Origin: JAGPCH01 sp039810605
GTDB taxonomy: Bacteria; Bacteroidota; Ignavibacteria; Tepidaquicellales; Tepidaquicellaceae
NCBI GenBank assembly: GCA_039810605.1
Contig: JBDHXH010000120.1
Coordinates: 1-5,869, forward strand
Direction of reading: 5' to 3'
Length of the DNA stretch: 5,869 bases
Shown here: one piece after another, positions 1 through 5,838 of the stretch
Layout: each line of letters begins with the position of its first letter
How positions within the stretch are numbered: the first letter of the stretch is position 1
Made by a program: the position numbers and the translations under genes
The notes under the pieces: generated by a model
What the model was told of the DNA's origin: nothing
Database searches by the model: none
What the model saw: only the letters and a program-made list of their open reading frames with translations

Positions 1-24
1 TTTTCCGTAAAATTTATTATTGGT

Positions 25-1281
25 ATGAGAATTTTAGTTTACGAAGACAACGGATACCGGAATTTATTTCCTGTTGCGATGATGCGTCCTGTATATTTTA
101 TCCGGACGGGAGTAAGCAATGTCATCGGAAGGATAGAAGATTTTACTGGGAATAAATATTCGCGCAGTCTTCATTGCAGATCGTATATGGCCGGATATAT
201 AAGGAGCATTTGCAAATACAAAATAAACGAAATAGAAAAGGATGATTATCTGCTAATAAACGGCAGGGCTGTTATAAATGAAGAGGCAATGAAGCATTTT
301 ATTAAAGGCAAAGGTTCTAATGTTGTCTATGTTCACGATGGAGAAGTTATAGCCGCCCATGTATCTAAGAAGTATTCTTCATTATTGAAAAGCAAAGTTG
401 AAAGTTTAGATAATATCCCGGATGATGAATTCTTTGGAAATAAAATTTTTGGCAAGGAAGATGTCGGGAGAAAGGCTGTCGTAAGTATAATCAGACATCC
501 ATGGGATATGATTTCTCATCTAATAGAGAATAAATTATCAGATGATTATGAAAACATTATTTACCGTCAGAAAAATTTTTCACGCATAAAAAAATATGAT
601 GGCTGCATAAATGCGAAGAGGATCTTTACGGGAAAGGAAACCATTATTCAACCCCAATGCATACTCGATGCATCAGAGGGAGATATTTTCATTAATGATA
701 ATGCGAAGATAGAATCATTCTCTTACATAAAGGGTCCGGCGTACATGGGCACCGGAAGCCTTGTGAAAGCAGGCACAAAGATTTACGGTCCTTGCGTAAT
801 TGGCGAATTTTCCAAGGTGGCAGGAGAGATTGCCGAATCAATTTTGTTTGCTTATGTAAACAAACAGCATGAGGGTTTTCTCGGACACAGTTATATCTGT
901 CCTTTTGTGAATCTTGGAGCTGATACTGTGACAAGCGACTTGAAAAATAATTATTCAAACATCCGCATTAAAACAGATGGAAAAGAGTTTGACACAGGAA
1001 TGAAATTTCTGGGAAGCATCATCGGAGATCATTCGAAAACATCCATCAATACAATGCTGAATACGGGAAGCATAATAGGAATTTTTGCAAATCTGTTCGG
1101 GGGTGGATTTCATGATAAAATTATTGATTCATTTTCATGGAATGAATGCGGTAAATCTTCTGTCAGATACGATATTGACAAAGCTATTGAAACTGCAAAG
1201 ACAGTTATGTCGCGAAGGCACATGGAACTGACGACTCAATACGAGGATCTGATTCGATATTACTTTCAGAATTTGAATTGA
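25..1281 (+). CDS. GlmU-like putative sugar nucleotidyltransferase with left-handed beta-helix domain
   Basis: A 418-residue soluble protein resembling the stand-alone GlmU-related proteins of Bacteroidota and relatives (N-terminal NTP_transf_4-type domain, C-terminal hexapeptide-repeat helix). Residues 1-190 hold family-like motifs: R-N-L-F-P at 12-16, R-P-V-Y-F-I-R-T-G at 21-29, L-L-I-N-G-R at 77-82, and H-P-W-D at 158-161. They lack the glycine-rich L-A-A-G-x-G-T-R-M loop of true GlmU. From about residue 205 hexapeptide-like repeats begin. They continue through F-V-N-L-G-A-D-T (294-301), S-D-L-K-N-N-Y (304-310) and G-D-H-S-K-T (334-339). H282 in N-K-Q-H-E-G-F-L-G lines up with the acetyltransferase histidine of GlmU (inference). 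No signal peptide or membrane segment is seen, so it is probably cytoplasmic. The ATG at 25 gives the family N-terminus (M-R-I-L-V-Y-E-D), but no Shine-Dalgarno is visible. Family is fairly sure. Substrate and reaction are unknown; UDP-sugar or cell-envelope precursor synthesis is the natural guess. Confidence 0.85.
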   Translation: MRILVYEDNGYRNLFPVAMMRPVYFIRTGVSNVIGRIEDFTGNKYSRSLHCRSYMAGYIRSICKYKINEIEKDDYLLINGRAVINEEAMKHFIKGKGSNVVYVHDGEVIAAHVSKKYSSLLKSKVESLDNIPDDEFFGNKIFGKEDVGRKAVVSIIRHPWDMISHLIENKLSDDYENIIYRQKNFSRIKKYDGCINAKRIFTGKETIIQPQCILDASEGDIFINDNAKIESFSYIKGPAYMGTGSLVKAGTKIYGPCVIGEFSKVAGEIAESILFAYVNKQHEGFLGHSYICPFVNLGADTVTSDLKNNYSNIRIKTDGKEFDTGMKFLGSIIGDHSKTSINTMLNTGSIIGIFANLFGGGFHDKIIDSFSWNECGKSSVRYDIDKAIETAKTVMSRRHMELTTQYEDLIRYYFQNLN

Positions 1282-1330
1282 GTCTTCTCCGGGAATCCTA
1301 CATAAGGTTTACAACAATATGAAAATGATC

Positions 1331-1352
1331 AAATCTTACATTGTAAAGATTT
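1331..1352. repeat. Imperfect inverted repeat upstream of tRNA-Val
   Basis: AAATCTTACA (1331-1340), one T, then TGTAAAGATTT (1342-1352). The right arm is the reverse complement of the left with one extra A. It ends two bases before a TATAAT box, so it covers the spacer and -35 area of the putative promoter. It could be an operator. It could also be a weak transcript-end hairpin for the gene ending at 1281, but no T-run follows. The role is inferred only from position. Confidence 0.55.
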
Positions 1353-1354
1353 CA

Positions 1355-1360
1355 TATAAT
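1355..1360 (+). promoter_or_regulatory. Putative -10 box (TATAAT) for tRNA-Val/thrS
   Basis: A perfect TATAAT lies 37 bases before the tRNA, which would place transcription start near 1367 and leave a leader of about 30 bases. There is no good TTGACA at 17-18 bases upstream, and I found no clear Bacteroidota-type TAnnTTTG box here. In such AT-rich DNA a chance match is possible. The intergenic position and the lack of another candidate support it. Confidence 0.4.
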
Positions 1361-1397
1361 GAGTAAATTACAAGTTCAGTAATATTTTTCAATTGAT

Positions 1398-1471
1398 GGG
1401 CGGTTAGCTCAGTTGGTTAGAGTGCTACGTTGACATCGTAGAGGTCATTGGTTCGAATCCATTACCGCCCA
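1398..1471 (+). tRNA. tRNA-Val (anticodon GAC)
   Basis: A 74-base cloverleaf. The acceptor stem GGGCGGT (1398-1404) pairs perfectly with ACCGCCC (1464-1470). The D-stem is GCTC/GAGT (1407-1410/1420-1423) with a G-T wobble. The anticodon stem is CTACG/CGTAG (1425-1429/1437-1441) around loop TTGACAT, so the anticodon GAC (1432-1434) reads GUC and GUU. The variable loop is AGGTC. The T-arm is ATTGG-TTCGAAT-CCATT (1447-1463), with one T-T mismatch at the second pair. The discriminator is A1471. CCA is not encoded (ACTG follows the stem), so it must be added after transcription. It lies 26 bases before thrS on the same strand. Confidence 0.97.
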
Positions 1472-1497
1472 CTGTTTCAAAAAAGTGAATTAAAGAA

Positions 1498-3429
1498 TTG
1501 GCAGAAAAGATAAATATAACTTTTCCGGATAATACGGTTAAAGAATTTGAGAAAGGCGTGAGTGCGTTTGACATTGCTATGTCCATAAGCAAACGCCTGG
1601 CAGATGAGGTTCTTGTTGCTGAAGTTAACGGCAGGATGAAAGACATTGATGCACCGATAAATGAAGATTCAAAGTTGGTTCTTCATAAATTTGATACAGA
1701 CAGAGGCAAAGAAACATACTGGCATACCACTTCACATATCATGGCGCAGGCCATTGAAGAATTGTACCCCGGGGCGAAATTCGGAGTTGGTCCGCCGATA
1801 GAAAACGGATTCTACTATGACATTGATTCGGAAAAGAAATTCACCGATGAAGATCTGAAGAAGATTGAAGACAAGATGCTGGAGATTTCGAAGCGAGATC
1901 TTAAGCCACAACGCGAAGAACTGAAGAGGACCGACGCAATTGAATATTTCAAAAGCAAAAGAAAAGATCCTTACAAAGTTGAGATACTCGAGACCATTGC
2001 AAAAGATGAAGACAATGTGTCTCTTTATCATCAGGGCGGATTCACCGATCTTTGCAGAGGACCGCACCTGCCTTCAACTTCAAGAGTGAAAGCAGTTAAG
2101 CTGCTATCTGTCTCCGGATCATACTGGCGAGGAGATGAGAAGAGGCAGATGCTGCAGAGGATTTACGGAATTTCATTTCCGAAGCAGAAAGAACTCGACG
2201 AGTACCTCAAAGCGCTTGAAGAAGCAAAAAAGCGTGATCATAGAAAGCTGGGCAAAGAACTCGAATTATTTTCATTCCATGAAGAAGGTCCGGGATTTCC
2301 ATTCTGGCATAATAACGGAATGGTCATAATGAATTCACTCAAGAGTTATCTTCGCGAAAAACTTGCAGAGTTGAATTATCAGGAAATTAATACGCCGATT
2401 ATTCTTAATCAAAAATTATGGCTTCAGTCAGGTCATTATGACAATTACAAAGAGAACATGTATTTCACCGACATAGACGAAAGAGATTACGCGGTCAAGC
2501 CTATGAATTGCCCGGGCAGCACGCTTGTTTACAGGACAACAATGAAGTCCTATAGGGATTTGCCTTTGAGGTTATATGAATTCGGACTCGTTCATCGTCA
2601 CGAATTATCGGGAGTATTGTCAGGGTTGTTCAGAGTGAGAAGTTTTACGCAGGATGATGCGCATATTTTCTGCACTCCGGAGCAGATAGAAAACGAAGTT
2701 GATATTCTTATCAAGCTTGTATTTGAAGTTTATGATACTTTCGGATTTAATGAAGTTCAGGTATTTCTTTCGACCCGTCCGGAGAAATTCATAGGTGACA
2801 TTGAAGTATGGAACAATTCAGAAAAGTCGCTTGCGGCAGCTCTTGATAATGCAAAGATAAAGTATAAAGTCAATGAAGGCGACGGAGCATTTTACGGACC
2901 GAAGATTGATTTCGTGGTGAAGGATAGTTTACGCAGGGACTGGCAGCTTGGCACAATACAACTTGATTTTTCGATGCCGAAGAGATTCGGGCTCGAATAC
3001 ATAGGGAGTGATGGTTCAATACATACTCCGGTTATGATACACCGCGCAGTATTTGGTTCATTCGAGAGATTCGTAGGTGTATTGACCGAACATTACGGGG
3101 GATACTTTCCGTTATGGATTGCTCCCGTTCAGATAAGTGTTATGAATATTACAGATGCACAGATTGATTATGCGACTGAAATTTCGGAAAGATTGAAGAG
3201 AAATGGCTTCCGGGTAAATCTTGATTTGAGAAATGAAAAGATAGGGTATAAAATAAGAGAGTCGGAGAACAGGAAGATTCCATATATGATTGTTGTTGGA
3301 GACAAAGAAAAGCAGAACAACAACATTTCTGTCAGACAGCATCAAAAAGGTGATATAGGGAAATTTGAATTGAATGAGTTTATTGAAAGACTTAAATTGC
3401 AATCTGAAAAAAGAGAAAATCATTATTAA
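1498..3429 (+). CDS. thrS: Threonine--tRNA ligase (ThrRS)
   Basis: Charges tRNA-Thr with threonine using ATP and edits mis-charged Ser-tRNA-Thr. Its 643 residues match the usual length (E. coli 642) with all domains in order. The TGS domain is about 4-64. The editing domain has H76-x3-H80 and C186-R-G-P-H190. The class II catalytic core (about 245-535) carries the three expected zinc ligands C338 (M-N-C-P-G), H389 (D-D-A-H) and H515 (I-H-R), with R-V-R-S-F-T-Q-D-D at 379-387 and G-S-F-E-R-F in motif 3. The anticodon-binding domain is about 540-640 (I-A-P-V-Q). The TTG start at 1498 gives the family N-terminus (M-A-E-K-I-N-I-T-F-P). The frame closes at TGA 1486-1488; the next in-frame ATG (residue 28) would cut the TGS domain. 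A non-standard ATT at 1489 is the only other option. The residue after M-N-C-P-G is serine where histidine is more usual. First gene of the translation cluster. Confidence 0.97.
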   Translation: MAEKINITFPDNTVKEFEKGVSAFDIAMSISKRLADEVLVAEVNGRMKDIDAPINEDSKLVLHKFDTDRGKETYWHTTSHIMAQAIEELYPGAKFGVGPPIENGFYYDIDSEKKFTDEDLKKIEDKMLEISKRDLKPQREELKRTDAIEYFKSKRKDPYKVEILETIAKDEDNVSLYHQGGFTDLCRGPHLPSTSRVKAVKLLSVSGSYWRGDEKRQMLQRIYGISFPKQKELDEYLKALEEAKKRDHRKLGKELELFSFHEEGPGFPFWHNNGMVIMNSLKSYLREKLAELNYQEINTPIILNQKLWLQSGHYDNYKENMYFTDIDERDYAVKPMNCPGSTLVYRTTMKSYRDLPLRLYEFGLVHRHELSGVLSGLFRVRSFTQDDAHIFCTPEQIENEVDILIKLVFEVYDTFGFNEVQVFLSTRPEKFIGDIEVWNNSEKSLAAALDNAKIKYKVNEGDGAFYGPKIDFVVKDSLRRDWQLGTIQLDFSMPKRFGLEYIGSDGSIHTPVMIHRAVFGSFERFVGVLTEHYGGYFPLWIAPVQISVMNITDAQIDYATEISERLKRNGFRVNLDLRNEKIGYKIRESENRKIPYMIVVGDKEKQNNNISVRQHQKGDIGKFELNEFIERLKLQSEKRENHY

Positions 3430-3443
3430 ACCAATCATAATTT

Positions 3444-4100
3444 ATTAAAGACAAACATTTTAAGGAAAGAGTAAACGAGCAGATCCGGGTTCCTCAAGTT
3501 AGAGTTATAGATGAAGAAGGTCATGCGCTTGGAGTAATGTCAAACATAGAAGCGTTGCAGACTGCTCGTTCGAGGGGTTTAGACCTTGTTGAAATATCTC
3601 CGGGATCCAAGCCCCCTGTGTGTAAGATTGTAGATTACGGGAAATTCAATTACGAAAGACAAAAGAAAGAGAAGCTTGCAAAGAAGCATCAGCATGTGAT
3701 GAACATTAAGGAGATAAGATTTAATCCGAATACAGACACGCATGACATTGATTTTAAAACAAAACATCTTCGTCAGTTTCTGCTTGAGGGGCATAAAGTA
3801 AAGGCTTATGTGATGTTTAAAGGGAGAATGATAACTCATCCGGAGATAGGCAGAAAGCTTATGGATGACATTGTGGAAAAGCTCAATGATATCGGAAAGC
3901 TCGAAGCACCTCCGAGGATGGAAGGCAAGCAGTTGTTTGCCTATTTTCTGCCGGACAAAAATAAGATACAGTCACTAAAGGGTACTCTGGTCAAAACCGG
4001 AAAATCGGCGGATCAAAAAGAGACTTCAGAAGAAAATAAACAAAACGATAACAGCAATGCCAAAAATGAAATCAAACAGAGCGGCGAAGAAGAGATTTAA
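3444..4100 (+). CDS. infC: Translation initiation factor IF-3, probable ATT start
   Basis: IF3 binds the 30S subunit, keeps it apart from 50S and proofreads start codon and initiator tRNA. The family signature P-P-V-C-K-I-V-D-Y-G-K-F is plain (residues 57-68 from the ATT), followed by the basic linker and the C-terminal domain to about residue 172 (L-F-A-Y-F-L-P-D). The first ATG (3537) is too far in: the same open frame upstream encodes E-R-V-N-E-Q-I-R-V-P-Q-V-R-V-I-D, the expected IF3 N-terminus (E. coli has R-I-N-G-E-I-R). The frame closes at TAA 3438-3440. Between that stop and the conserved block the only near-standard start is ATT at 3444, giving 218 residues. E. coli infC also starts with AUU, which IF3 itself represses. 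No Shine-Dalgarno precedes it. A polar, charged tail of about 47 residues follows the core and overlaps rpmI. Product is certain; start about 75 percent. Confidence 0.93.
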   Translation: MKDKHFKERVNEQIRVPQVRVIDEEGHALGVMSNIEALQTARSRGLDLVEISPGSKPPVCKIVDYGKFNYERQKKEKLAKKHQHVMNIKEIRFNPNTDTHDIDFKTKHLRQFLLEGHKVKAYVMFKGRMITHPEIGRKLMDDIVEKLNDIGKLEAPPRMEGKQLFAYFLPDKNKIQSLKGTLVKTGKSADQKETSEENKQNDNSNAKNEIKQSGEEEI

Positions 4101-4251
4101 AGTAACCGGCTCGGGAAAGATAAAAAGAGAAAAAGCTTACAGAAGCCATATTCTCACGAAGAAATCCAGTAAGAGAAAGAGACATCTGCGAAAAGCTACG
4201 CTTGTTTCAGAACAGGAATCAAGAGTTGTTAAGAGATTAATATTGTCATAA
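4057..4251 (+). CDS. rpmI: 50S ribosomal protein L35 (bL35)
   Basis: A 64-residue, strongly basic protein of the usual L35 length. It begins M-P-K-M-K-S-N-R-A-A-K-K-R-F and continues V-T-G-S-G-K-I-K-R, the family's hallmark N-terminus. The middle is rich in lysine and arginine (K-K-S-S-K-R-K-R-H-L-R-K) and the end is V-V-K-R-L-I-L-S. The ATG at 4057 is chosen because M-P-K-M-K is the family start; a later ATG at 4066 would drop three conserved residues. The start lies 44 bases inside infC in the +1 frame, so expression is probably coupled to IF3 translation. No good Shine-Dalgarno is present. It is a structural part of the large subunit and sits between infC and rplT, the classical order. Confidence 0.97.
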   Translation: MPKMKSNRAAKKRFKVTGSGKIKREKAYRSHILTKKSSKRKRHLRKATLVSEQESRVVKRLILS

Positions 4252-4270
4252 AAAAATAATTCAACAATAG

Positions 4271-4276
4271 AAGGAG
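4271..4276 (+). promoter_or_regulatory. Strong ribosome binding site of rplT
   Basis: AAGGAG lies six bases before the rplT ATG at 4283, within AGAAGGAGA. It is the only textbook Shine-Dalgarno before any gene in the window, and it fixes the rplT start. Confidence 0.85.
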
Positions 4277-4282
4277 AATCCA

Positions 4283-4630
4283 ATGCCCCGCGCAAAAAAC
4301 AAAGTTGCATCTCACAGAAGAAGAAAAAGAGTTCTGAAAGAGGCAAAAGGATACGTTGGAGCGAGAAGTAAAGTTTATACAGTTGCAAAGAATGCCGTCG
4401 AGAAAGGTTTGACGCATGCATACAAAGACAGAAGGCTCAAGAAAAGAGAATACAGAAGTCTTTGGATCACAAGAATAAATGCCGCTGCAAGGATGAATGA
4501 TACCACATATTCAAAATTAATAAACGCACTGAACAAGAAGAATATTGATATCAACAGAAAACTTCTTGCCGACCTTGCTTACGACAATCCTGATGCATTC
4601 GGTGAAATTGTAAAATTTGCTTTCAAATAA
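4283..4630 (+). CDS. rplT: 50S ribosomal protein L20 (bL20)
   Basis: A 115-residue basic protein needed early in large-subunit assembly; it binds 23S rRNA and in several bacteria represses its own operon. The start M-P-R-A-K-N-K-V-A-S is typical. It is followed by the long basic N-terminal extension (H-R-R-R-K-R, K-G-Y-V-G-A-R), the T-V-A-K-N-A-V-E-K segment (33-41), Y-K-D-R-R-L-K-K-R (47-55), L-W-I-T-R-I-N-A-A-A-R (60-70) and the globular C-terminal end with N-R-K-L-L-A-D-L-A (91-99). Length matches the family (about 115-120). It starts 31 bases after rpmI with its own strong Shine-Dalgarno, which fits the high, independent initiation wanted for a ribosomal protein. A hairpin follows 21 bases after its stop. 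Confidence 0.98.
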   Translation: MPRAKNKVASHRRRKRVLKEAKGYVGARSKVYTVAKNAVEKGLTHAYKDRRLKKREYRSLWITRINAAARMNDTTYSKLINALNKKNIDINRKLLADLAYDNPDAFGEIVKFAFK

Positions 4631-4651
4631 AATCTTGCTTTATTCTAATTT

Positions 4652-4688
4652 AAATGAGGCGGATAATGAATATTCGCCTCATTTTATT
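4652..4688 (+). terminator. Hairpin between rplT and pheS (terminator or attenuator)
   Basis: AAATGAGGCG (4652-4661) pairs without mismatch with CGCCTCATTT (4675-4684) around a 13-base loop, and TATT follows. The stem is ten pairs with a GC-rich upper half. The T-tract is short and broken (ATTTTATT), so this looks like a leaky terminator or attenuator rather than a full stop. Part of the left arm can pair instead with 4684-4694, just before the pheS start. Confidence 0.6.
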
Positions 4689-4702
4689 CCGCCTGTCACT
4701 TC

Positions 4703-5728
4703 ATGCTCGATAACTTAGACTCAATCAAAACCGACGCAGACAAAATTGCAGCAGATATATCTTCATCCGCTGCTCTGGAAGAATTCCGTCTTAAATATCT
4801 TAGCCGCCATGGTTTGCTGAACAAACTGTTTGATGAATTCAAAAATGTTGATAAAAGCATCAAGGGCGAAACGGGCAAAAGGCTGAATGAACTGAAGCAA
4901 CATATTCAGGAAATCTACGATGTAAAAAAGAAGTCTTTCGAAGGTGAATCTACCCCCTGTGATAAGTCTGTTGATATAACTTTACCCGGAAGGACATACA
5001 ACAAAGGCACTAAACACCTCATCTATCAGGCAATTGATCAAATCACTTCCGTATTTGAAAAAATCGGATTCAATGTATATGAGGGACCTGAAATTGAAGA
5101 CGAGTTTCATAATTTTGATGCACTAAACACTCCCGACTACCATCCATCCCGCGATATGCAGGATACATTTTACATAGACAGCAAGGGTAAGGACAAACAG
5201 TATCTTCTGCGTACTCATACTTCTCCTGGACAAATTAGAGTAATGGAAAACACAAAGCCGCCTGTCAGAGTCATTGTCCCCGGGAAAGTTTACAGAAATG
5301 AGGCAGTGAGCTCAAGAAGTCTCGCGGTGTTTCACCAGGTTGAAGGTCTTTATGTGGATAAGAAAGTTACCTTCAGAGATTTGAAAGGAACTTTAGATTA
5401 TTTTGCAAAAGAATTTTTTGGAAAGAATCTGAAGACAAGACTGCGACCGTCCTTTTTCCCGTTTACAGAACCTTCAGGGGAAATGGATGTCGAATGTTAT
5501 TTATGTGGCGGAAAGGGATGCAGAGTGTGTAAACATACCGGCTGGCTGGAAATACTCGGATGCGGTATGGTAGATCCGAATGTGTTTAAGTTCGTCGGTT
5601 ATGATCCCGAAGTTTATTCCGGCTTTGCATTCGGAATGGGAATAGAGAGGACACTGATGATCAAGTATGGTATTCCGGATATAAGATTGTTTTATGAAAA
5701 TGATGTAAGGTTTCTTAAACAATTCTGA
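4703..5728 (+). CDS. pheS: Phenylalanine--tRNA ligase alpha subunit (PheRS alpha)
   Basis: Catalytic subunit of the alpha2-beta2 enzyme that charges tRNA-Phe; the beta subunit, PheT, is not in the window. It has 341 residues, close to the usual 325-345. The N-terminal part (1-90) is the helical arm. The class II core follows: E-G-P-E-I-E-D-E-F-H-N-F-D (127-139), D-Y-H-P-S-R-D-M-Q-D-T-F-Y (145-157), L-L-R-T-H-T-S-P (168-175), V-Y-R-N-E-A (196-201), F-H-Q-V-E-G (210-215), and motif 3 G-F-A-F-G-M-G-I-E-R (307-316). A309 lines up with the alanine that sets the phenylalanine pocket in E. coli. A four-cysteine insert, C265-x2-C268-x4-C273-x2-C276, probably binds zinc and is typical of the Bacteroidota and some Bacillota versions. 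The ATG gives M-L-D-N-L, a normal start; no Shine-Dalgarno is seen. Hairpins upstream may control it. Confidence 0.97.
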   Translation: MLDNLDSIKTDADKIAADISSSAALEEFRLKYLSRHGLLNKLFDEFKNVDKSIKGETGKRLNELKQHIQEIYDVKKKSFEGESTPCDKSVDITLPGRTYNKGTKHLIYQAIDQITSVFEKIGFNVYEGPEIEDEFHNFDALNTPDYHPSRDMQDTFYIDSKGKDKQYLLRTHTSPGQIRVMENTKPPVRVIVPGKVYRNEAVSSRSLAVFHQVEGLYVDKKVTFRDLKGTLDYFAKEFFGKNLKTRLRPSFFPFTEPSGEMDVECYLCGGKGCRVCKHTGWLEILGCGMVDPNVFKFVGYDPEVYSGFAFGMGIERTLMIKYGIPDIRLFYENDVRFLKQF

Positions 5729-5751
5729 TCTTTAAAAACGACCCTTATTAC

Positions 5752-5766
5752 CACATAGACACATAG
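5752..5766. repeat. Tandem CACATAG pair
   Basis: CACATAG occurs at 5752-5758 and 5760-5766, a period of eight bases, within ACCACATAGACACATAG. It lies just after pheS and begins a T-rich stretch. It looks like a member of the short intergenic repeats of the form 'accacatagacacatag' that I recall from Bacteroidota-type genomes. With one copy in the window this cannot be shown here. Confidence 0.4.
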
Positions 5767-5782
5767 TTTTTTGTTTTGCGTT

Positions 5783-5838
5783 GATTTAAGTTTTTGACTT
5801 CCAATTTTTAGAATTTAAATTATCGGATTTAAGTTTTT
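5783..5838. repeat. Direct repeat GATTTAAGTTTTT, two copies
   Basis: GATTTAAGTTTTT is at 5783-5795 and again at 5826-5838, 43 bases apart. Both are inside a T-rich stretch that also holds the palindrome AATTTAAATT (5812-5821). No gene or clear terminator stem is visible from 5729 to 5869. The repeats may be degenerate units of a longer AT-rich intergenic repeat that continues past the window. Confidence 0.5.

Noticed and set aside
692..958. An 88-codon open frame on the - strand inside the GlmU-like gene.
   Set aside because: It is antisense to the hexapeptide-repeat region; its sequence has no family features and no initiation signals.
1319..1366. A 15-codon ORF (ATG at 1319 to TAA) with AAGG eleven bases upstream, before the tRNA.
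   Set aside because: It has no Thr or Val codon enrichment that would make it a leader peptide, it spans the inverted repeat and TATAAT box, and such short ORFs are expected by chance.
1472..1497. A possible T-box or ThrRS operator before thrS.
   Set aside because: Only 26 bases separate the tRNA from the start codon and no stem-loop or T-box sequence is present.
1732..2067. A 111-codon open frame on the - strand inside thrS.
   Set aside because: It lies antisense to the conserved editing domain; its composition is explained by the complementary coding frame.
3112..3438. A 108-codon open frame on the - strand at the 3' end of thrS.
   Set aside because: It is antisense to the clearly coding anticodon-binding domain of ThrRS, has no recognisable motif and no promoter or RBS; it is a shadow frame.
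4137..4421. Two overlapping - strand open frames across rpmI and rplT.
   Set aside because: They arise from lysine/arginine-rich ribosomal codons read in reverse and overlap two certain genes.
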